The notes under the pieces: model-generated
Databases searched by the model: none
What the model was told of the DNA's origin: nothing
Seen by the model: the letters and a program-made list of their open reading frames with translations, nothing else
Shown here: positions 57,488 to 64,000 of the stretch, in pieces
How positions within the stretch are numbered: the stretch's first letter is position 1
Layout: each line of letters starts with the position of its first letter
Program-made: the position numbers and the translations under genes
Assembly: GCA_036768485.1 (NCBI GenBank)
Contig: JAVLUZ010000172.1
Span: forward strand, 1 to 64,000
Origin: Mermis nigrescens
Taxonomy: Eukaryota; Nematoda; Enoplea; Mermithida; Mermithidae
Length of the DNA: 64,000 nt
Reading direction: 5' to 3'

Positions 57488-58173
57488 TGTCCCAGACTCT
57501 TTACAATAAACTGCCTCTGAATTTGAAAATTTTACTTTTTCAAAAAAATAAAAAACATTCCCCTTGATTTTATAACTGTCTACCTTTTGAAACCAATCAG
57601 AATGCATAGAATGTAAAACTAAGTTAGATATGCTTCTGCACATGAAAACAGTAAAAAACCATCTACTTTACACTCTTGCACAACAAATAATGAGTGTAAA
57701 GGAAGTTCAAGACCAGATTCATAACTTACTAATCAGGGAAAACATTTTTTTTAAAAATATGCCCTCCGCCAATCATCTGAATTTTTGGTGTAAACTTTAC
57801 ACACTCACAACCATAGGTGGGCAGCAACTCAAAATTCTGGGGGGGGTGAAAAAAATTTCTTGGGGGCTGAAAAAATTTTTATAGGTCAAAAAATGGTCTT
57901 AAAAGTGGTTGTATGGCGATTTTTTGACGTTTCTCATTGAGCACTACCCAATTGCATAAAAAATTGCTAAAAAAGCAAAAAAATTTTTTCTGGGGGGGGG
58001 TGGTATTTCAACTTCTGGGGGAAGTGCATACTCCCCCTACGCCCATGTGTGCTCACAACTAGCTCGGTATTGAGTGTTTACAAGAAAAAATGGGGGTTCT
58101 AAGTTTTTTTATTATCTACCTTTAAGAAAAATGCACCTCCTAGATGTGTGCCATTATAGCTGTGAGGGGGACA
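57488..58173. repeat. LTR-like direct repeat, left copy
   Basis: Bounded by TGTCCCAGACTC and GAGGGGGACA, so the termini are TGTC...GACA, as in an LTR. It matches 63461-63885 throughout in the same orientation. A family-A MITE with its 8-bp duplication accounts for the extra length. It contains a short ORF (57630-57810) preserved in broken form in the other copy. Confidence 0.7.
57812..58051. mobile_element. hAT MITE family A, 240 bp, with empty site elsewhere
   Basis: CATAGGTGGGCAGC to CGCCCATGTGTG. The perfect duplication CTCACAAC lies at 57804-57811 and 58052-58059. The sister LTR at 63461-63885 has a single uninterrupted CTCACAAC at the homologous place (about 63768), giving a pre-insertion allele. 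Confidence 0.96.
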
Positions 58174-58261
58174 TATGTTGGGGGTACCTAAGTAATATTA
58201 TGGGCACGCACTAACTCACTACCTATGAATATGCATAAAGTTAAAATATAATAAAATATGC

Positions 58262-59047
58262 ATGCAGAAAGCTTTTCATCTACATGCAGACAATTGTGCA
58301 TATATTTTTAGCATGGCGCTGCAGAAAAATGCCTATGAAATTGAATTTATAAAGTCTAGAGAAAGCTTTTCTGATGAATTTATTACCACTTTTGTAAATA
58401 GCCCATCTGTGCTTAGCACAATAGTAGTAAATGGAGAATTTCTATTAAATAAAATTGCTAGACAATTGATCAATTTTATGTGACTTTATCTAGTAAGACA
58501 ATAAGTGATACAAAAAATACCCCATCTGAATTGCCTATACATTTACTTCAAAATATAATAAACTGGAGATTAGGGATGCGGATTGCGCTAATTAATATAT
58601 CCACACAACTGGGGAATACTAAGAGATAGCAGAGCTGTCATTAGAGTAAAAGATACCAACAATGATGAGCTTACATTTAAAATATAAATTGGATGCTATG
58701 ATTCAATAGAAAAAATTTGTTGAAACTATTCAGTTATGCATTTGGCAAAAAAGAATTATTGTTCAAATATCATAGCATAGTAAAATAGATGCAAGCATTA
58801 GTTAGTGTTTAATAAATTAGTCAAATCAGTAACAATACCATCAAGAATGACTAAAATTTTAGGGTCTCAGGATGAGAAGATAGTGAAATTAACGTATGGC
58901 ATAAATGAGCCAAACATACACAGTGGCAGTATTGAGGTTTTTAACATTTATGCAAACATTTTAGAACCACTAATTGTTAGAGATGTGGCGGCTACCTTAT
59001 TTCAAATTGTTAGCATAGAAGAATCTTACCTTGATAATATCAATTAA
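58262..59047 (+). pseudogene. Second Polinton penton-type fragment
   Basis: Frames within this stretch read SRESFSDEFITTFVNSPSVL (58330s), IYPHNWGILRDSRAVIRVKD (about 58595-58655), IGCYDSIEKIC (58690s), then from 58805 FNKLVKSVTIPSRMTKILGS, FNIYANILEPLIVRDVAA and LFQIVSIEESYL. The ordered signs (YPHxW, GYYDS-like, then YANIxEPxIVxDVAAxL) are those of the same Polinton protein as 46756-47100, here with more of its N-terminal half. Stops separate the pieces. It is a divergent paralogue, so a second Polinton was once present. Confidence 0.6.
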
Positions 59048-60599
59048 ATTTAGACTTTCCTCACTATTTTCTATCCTAGTTATAGACATATTAAGTATTG
59101 GAATTAACATTAAAACAATATAGATGAATTTATTTCATTAATTTCTGGTCTGACAAAGCTTTGCATTGTGGTACAGTTGCTCTTATTAATACAATGTTCT
59201 GTAGGATATACTATTAGGCATGATATCAAAATTGTGGGTATTATAAAGCAATTAAGCATGTTCATGTAGTATAAAACTTGTGATAAACAAGCCTAAATAC
59301 AAAATAACTGCCAACAAGTTGTATAAGCCATATAAACCAGATAAACATTTGCACATAGCATAAAGTTAATATAATATGAGTCATAGGTTTATAAGAGTGA
59401 GTGTTTATGGAGGATTTTTGTTTTAATACATTCTGAGATAGACTGATGCACATTAGCTAACCTATGATAAACATGATAAAAACTGGGGACCAAACATCAA
59501 AATACAAAATAGGTAGGACATCCATAGGTTGATGCCTGACCTGCAATTTTTGATTAATCATGACACAAATGAATAAGTTGCAAATTTAGCACCTTGTATT
59601 TTTGCTAATAAAATAATAAATTAAAGTACTCAAAGAGTTTTTTTACATTCTTCCCATCCTATGATATAGACTTTGTGGTTGAAATGCAAAAATGGTTAGT
59701 AGTTGTTTTGTTTACTCTCATCTAGTCTTTCATTAGCATATCAAATTTTTTGTATAGTGTTGTATGAGAGCTATCCTTTAAGAAGGAGATAAGCACACTG
59801 CAAATGTTAAACATGAACAATAAAAAATGATTCACTGATAAGGTCACACTCCACCCTTTGACATGATTTGTATTTTGAGCACATTCTACATCTGATACTC
59901 ACATTTATGCAACTCAAAAGTGGGCTAGGCAGAGTGTGTGTGCAGCTGCCCCACCCATTTGCCAAAAAAATGCTCATATTGTTGCATCCACTTGGTGTTG
60001 CAGTTGGCATGGAATCGGGAGTTGAAGGCAAAGAACATATTGCAGGTTATGGCTTCAGAAAGTGAAAGTCAACATTCTTTGTATAAATATTGACAGCTGG
60101 GAAGACAGGTTGCAACAGAGATGGTTGTGATTAGAGCTTAACAGATATAGGGGCAGAAAGACTCATCTTCCTGTTTAACATGAGCTTGTGCTATTACTTT
60201 GAAATAGGCCTGTAGTGGCGCTGGATTCTGAGTTGGCATCCCTGGAATTTTGAAAGACTGACCAGTGCCGGGTAGCCCGACCAACTTAGGGCTTGTTCTA
60301 GGTATACCACATACCTTTGCAATAGGCAATACAAATAGTCAGCTGCCTTATTTTTGATCAAAATGTTGGATCTCAAAAAGTAATTCATCAGTGTGGCCAT
60401 GACAGCTGCTGTCATGGAATCATCCTCATTTAGTATATTTTGCATAGTTTTTTGACTATAGCAAAAGTAATGGGTTGCGACTAAAACTAAATTGAATTCA
60501 AACTTTTTGAAAATATGCAGCAGAAAATCAAAATTTTTTATAGCTACAAGTAAATCATAAACGTCAACATCTATAGTCTTATTTTAGAATTGCAAGCTG
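59048..60599. other. Region without recognised gene
   Basis: A minus-strand open stretch at 60445-60194 (LNEDDSMTAAVMATLMNYFL) and another at 60031-59807 look protein-like, downstream of the integrase, but no family is recognised. The rest is AT-rich. Confidence 0.4.
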
Positions 60600-61440
60600 A
60601 TGTTCCTTTGGGCTTAGTGAATACCAACCAGCGTAATCTCTACAACAAATCCATCAGTTTGTGAATGATAAGGGATAGTATTAATTTTACATGCATTACA
60701 CAATCTACATATTGCATTATTGAGACCAAAAGAAAATTTGTTCATTTATAAGACAATAATTGTTTAGGGACTGCATGGATTAAAATAACCTTAATCGGTA
60801 GTGCAGGTGCAGTCTGCTCAGCCATGATGCTATGCAGAGCGGCTGTCGTACAATACTTCATTATATAAGCAGTAAGAAAAATAATGTACTTATATCCATA
60901 CTGTGTCAATGGGAGTGGTCCTAAAATATTCATAGCTATGCATTCAAATTGGTCAAAAACGGATTGGCACCATAGGTGGGCAGCACCAAAATGCAGGGGG
61001 GTGAAAAAATTTCTGGAGGGGGAGGGGGTTAAAAAATTTTTAAAGGTCAAAAAATTGTCTTAAAATTGGTTGTATGGCAAAAAAACACCATTTTTCGACA
61101 TTTCTCGTCAAGCACTATCCAATGGCATCAAAAATTGCTAAAAAAGCAAAAAAAATTTTCTGGGGGGGTATTTTGATTTCTGGGGGGGTATTTCAACTTC
61201 TGGGGAGGGGTGCATACCCCACGCCCATGTGTGATTGGCACCAAAGATGCCCTACTGGGTAGATTTTTTGATTATCTTTATGAGATATTTTAAACAATAG
61301 ATACAGTGTTGCTTTACACCTATGTAGCAATTTAACCAATAAAATCTTTCACAAATTCATTCATAAGTGTGTTTAAAACCAAGATGGCCGGAAGATGAGT
61401 TGTCATAAAAAGGTTGTAAAATTTCAGATTACACTTCTTG
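60600..61440 (-). pseudogene. Gypsy integrase, decayed
   Basis: Minus strand, after the RNase H segment. FDQFECIAMNILGPLPLTQY marks the start of the rve core with its first Asp replaced by Asn in ..AMNILGPLP. Then KYIIFLTAYIMKYCTT has Ala where the Asp of LTD is expected. VPKQLLSYK, then NACKINTIPYHSQTDGFV in a shifted frame, match the later core region. Both lost acidic residues and the stops mean no activity. Between the H2C2 region and the core lies a MITE (60971-61233). Confidence 0.8.
60971..61233. mobile_element. hAT MITE family A, 263 bp, in integrase
   Basis: CATAGGTGGGCAGC to CACGCCCATGTGTG, with the perfect 8-bp duplication ATTGGCAC (60963-60970, 61234-61241). Confidence 0.95.
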
Positions 61441-61599
61441 AGGGATAAGAATGAACTCAGGTGCGTCTTTCTTTGTAGTTGAGCCGTGAAAAATCAAAAT
61501 ATTCTTTACCACCATCAGGTAGCTGTTTTTTAACAAAAGTTCTATAAGATTTTTGCAAAATAGGGTCATTAAGCTGTTTTAGGGAGATATTTTCAAAAT

Positions 61600-62262
61600 T
61601 CAAATCCTTTTCATTTCTAAGAGTGATGCAAAACTTTTGTGATAGTAAGTCTGCATTATTATGGGCCTTTCCTAGGTGATGTCTAAATTCAAAATCATGC
61701 TCTTGTATAGCTGGTCTTCAAACAAGCTAAATGTGGCAAAGGGTCAGGATTCTTTTAAATATATTGTAAAGCTGCATGGGATTAAAATTGATTTACATAT
61801 GTGGGCAGCAAGAAATTTCTGGGGGAGGGTGCAAGATTTTTTTGAAGGTCAAAAAATGGCCTTAAAAACGATGGTATGGTGATAAAAACACCATTTTTCG
61901 ACGTTTCTCATCAAGCACTATCCACACTATCCATTGGCATCAAAAAATTGCGAAAAAAGCGAAAAAAATTTTCAAAAATTGAATTCTGGGGGGGTATTTT
62001 GATTTCTAAGGGGGGGTATTTTGGTTTCTGGGGGGTGCATACCCCCCCCCCCCAAACCCCCACGCCCAGGTGTGTTGATTTATGGCTCAAATAACAGCAA
62101 AGACCTCTTACTCAAAAACAGGATACTTTTCTTGGCTGGTTGGAGTTTTCTGCATATATATGCAATGGAGTGATTGTTTTTATCATGTATTTAGGAAAGA
62201 ATTGATCTCAAAAATTATATATTTTTTACAACAGAGCATAGAGGTTCTGCTGTTTGAGAAAA
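61600..62262 (-). pseudogene. Gypsy RNase H, decayed and split
   Basis: The minus strand from 62262 reads HSIAYICRKLQPAKKS, matching the PI-AYASR-L-PAE-N block. Across a MITE (61796-62074) it continues with NPDPLPHLA and AIQEHDFEFRHHLGKAHNNA, then DLLSQ. This is the canonical RNase H end in gypsy elements (YDFEI...GK...NADALSR). A linker follows. Frame changes throughout. Confidence 0.8.
61796..62074. mobile_element. hAT MITE family A, 279 bp, in RNase H
   Basis: CATATGTGGGCAGC to CACGCCCAGGTGTG, with the perfect 8-bp duplication TTGATTTA (61788-61795, 62075-62082). Confidence 0.95.
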
Positions 62263-63130
62263 TCCTTAAATAAAATGTCTATAATAACTAGCTACAGAGT
62301 GTGCCGAGAAAACTCTTGACATTCTCAACAGAAGCTGGTGTAGAGAACTGTTTTATTGCTTTTGCCTTCAATGGATCGAGATTGATACCAGTTCCTGAAA
62401 TTATATAACCATGATAGGCACTTTCTTTTTGAGCAAATTAACATTTTTCTAATCTCAATTTTAGACCTGTGGATGATAGCTTTTCCAAATTATTTGAATT
62501 TGCTCTAGATGTTTGTTGAATGTTTTGCTGAAAAATGAGTATATCATCAATATAAAGTAAAGAGATTAGCCATTTGAGTCCTGCAAGTAAATCTACTATG
62601 AGATGCTGAAAAGTGGTGGGTGCATTACACAAACCAAAGGGCAAAATGTTAAATTCATAATGACCATTATACATAATAAATGTAATTTTTCTTTGTCATT
62701 TTTTGTCTACTGGGCTTTGCCAGTAAATCACATGCTTGATATAATGTGGTGAAATAAGTGCTATCATTTAAAGTATATAAAATATTGTCAAAGTGGGGCA
62801 ATGAAGTATCAATCTTGATTGCGATATTATTTAATTGATAATAATGAATACAAAATTAAAAACCACCAATTTTGTCTGGAAGCTGTAAATATGGGGCTGC
62901 TAACCCAAGGACTTTGAGCATATTTAATTATAATATAATTATTAAGCATTTTAGATATTACAGCATTGATGATTCAATGTGGCTTATTCAGGACCCTATA
63001 CAGTGGACTTATTATTGGACTGCTATTTTCTGTGTTAATCAAATGCTTAATGAGTGGTTCTTCTAAGATTAGTTATCATATTCTACAAAAATATGATTAT
63101 AATGGTTTAAAAATTTGAGGACTTTTGCCT
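62263..63130 (-). pseudogene. Gypsy reverse transcriptase, decayed
   Basis: Minus strand. Near 63100 VLKFLNHYNHIFVEY and then LINTENSSPIISPLYRVLNK match the linker before RT (typically H-x-I-x-T...P-I-x-x-x-PYR). Then MLNNYIIIKYAQSPW and the first catalytic region with FDNILYTLNDSTYFTTLY follow. 62674-62438 is open: FNILPFGLCNAPTTFQHL and then YIDDILIF, the YxDD active-site box. After a stop LNKC-x, KESAYHGYIISGTGIN and ENVKSFLGTL plus YYRHFI complete the thumb-side region. The YIDD motif survives but upstream stops and frameshifts kill the gene. Confidence 0.88.
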
Positions 63131-63460
63131 CCTTGCATCTACTTGATAAGAGTTTGCCTGGGATTTCTTTTATTTAATTAAGATGTTGCTTTAAGTCTTC
63201 CAACAGATAAACCAAAATTATATGTTAGATCACTCTTATTTTCTTTCCATGGCTAAGAAACTTGGTATCTACCACTTTCTCATTAAATTCGATACTATCA
63301 TTAAAAGCCTTTCAAGCAAATTCATTCTCAGTGATATTTCAATAATTGTTTATACTAATGCCTTCCAAAGTCCAAAATTTTTTGAGATTAAAATTATTTT
63401 CTTCTTTATTTGTTTTGGTACCTGAGCCGCAACAGTATTAAAACTTTCTGAGCAAGTTTC
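63131..63460. other. Short interval between RT and right LTR-like repeat
   Basis: Only about 330 bp separate the pol start from the repeat, so gag and protease of this copy are missing. A minus-strand frame near 63390-63290 (FWTLEGISI) is suggestive of coding but not assigned. Confidence 0.4.
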
Positions 63461-63885
63461 TGTCGTATCTTTACAATAAACCGCCTCTAAATTTGAAAAT
63501 ATTACTCTAAAAAATAAAAAAGACTCCCCTAGATTTTATAACCGTCTACCTTTTGAAACCAATATGACTGCATAGAATGTAAAACTGAGTTAGATATGCT
63601 TGTGCACATGAAAATAGTAAAAAACCGTCTAATTTACACTCCTGTGCAACAACTAATGAGTGTACAGAAATTTTAAGATCAGATTCAGCAAATTATTAAT
63701 CAGGGAGAACATTTTTTAAAAATTGGCCCTCGGCTGATCATTTGAATTTGTGGTGTAAACTTACACACTCACAACTAGCTCAGTATTGAGTGTATACAAA
63801 AAAGGTATCTAAGGTTTTTTATTATCTATCTTTTAAAAAAACCGCACCTCCCAGGTGTGTGTCATTTTTGCTGTGAGGGGGGACA
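63461..63885. repeat. LTR-like direct repeat, right copy
   Basis: TGTCGTATC to GGGGGGACA, homologous to 57488-58173 minus its MITE. On the minus strand it would be the 5' LTR of the decayed pol, but no convincing primer-binding site or matching target duplication was found. Confidence 0.65.
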
Positions 63886-63951
63886 CAAATTTTGCACTCA
63901 CTGAGATAAACATATAAGAAAAGAGGATGGCCAAGTAGATTATAGGTAGCA

Positions 63952-63952
<1 letters not shown>

Positions 63953-64000
<48 letters not shown>
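63953..64000. repeat. (TA)n microsatellite reaching the window end
   Basis: Pure TA, truncated by the end of the window. Confidence 0.98.

Noticed and set aside
61876..62094. Open frames with IKKLRKKRKKFSKIEFWGG recurring at several places
   Set aside because: Identical peptides recur wherever the family-A MITE occurs. They are MITE sequence read in frame.

Overview
The window is animal nuclear DNA, most likely from an arthropod. It has one spliced host gene, no bacterial gene organisation, AT-rich spacers, long (TA)n microsatellites, and a very dense load of DNA transposons, LTR retroelements and foldback structures. The species cannot be named from the sequence. A sap-feeding hemipteran or another insect is only a guess.

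Host gene. The single convincing host gene is galactose-1-phosphate uridylyltransferase (GALT, Leloir pathway) on the minus strand. Exon 1 is 12019-11658 and exon 2 is 5726-4955, with a consensus GT-AG intron of about 5.9 kb (11657-5727) packed with miniature transposons. The spliced product is 377 residues, close to the usual animal length, and keeps the HPH catalytic motif.

1-31 kb. This is a transposon graveyard. It holds a hAT element with GGATCCGG subterminal arrays and a BED-type transposase remnant (1-1896), a second hAT-like element (2670-4839), and many 150-1150 bp non-autonomous hAT elements, of which more than a dozen have readable 8-bp target-site duplications. There are two TA-flanked palindromic MITEs inside the GALT intron, 90-105 bp satellite arrays, and nested foldback structures between 20 and 29 kb that surround one small unidentified ORF (27649-27939). 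The hairpin word GCGAAGC recurs throughout.

31-37 kb. A foldback element has arms of about 1.3 kb with palindromic 43-bp subrepeats (31477-35110). Unique spacer follows.

37-51.5 kb. A decayed Ty3/gypsy retroelement on the plus strand (gag 37466-39890, then pol start and retropepsin) is split by an 11.2-kb Polinton/Maverick (40127-51290). The Polinton has terminal inverted repeats starting AG, an exact 6-bp target duplication TATTCC, and decayed capsid-type genes (46756-48900). The Polinton was itself hit by several hAT MITEs and carries a foreign gypsy gag fragment on the minus strand.

51.5-64 kb. A decayed phlebovirus-type class II fusion glycoprotein gene (52155-55520) is interrupted by a 2.2-kb hAT element with the 8-bp duplication CTCACGAC. 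A second Polinton capsid-type fragment (58262-59047, plus) and a decayed gypsy pol (63130-60600, minus; RT, RNase H, integrase) lie between two LTR-like direct repeats (57488-58173 and 63461-63885). One of these repeats carries a MITE and the other preserves the empty site.

The most interesting region is 37-60 kb. It is a layered fossil record in which a virus-like Polinton entered a retroelement, next to a captured envelope-type gene and a second Polinton fragment, and hAT elements later cut through all of them. Everything there except the MITEs is broken and unlikely to be expressed as intact protein.
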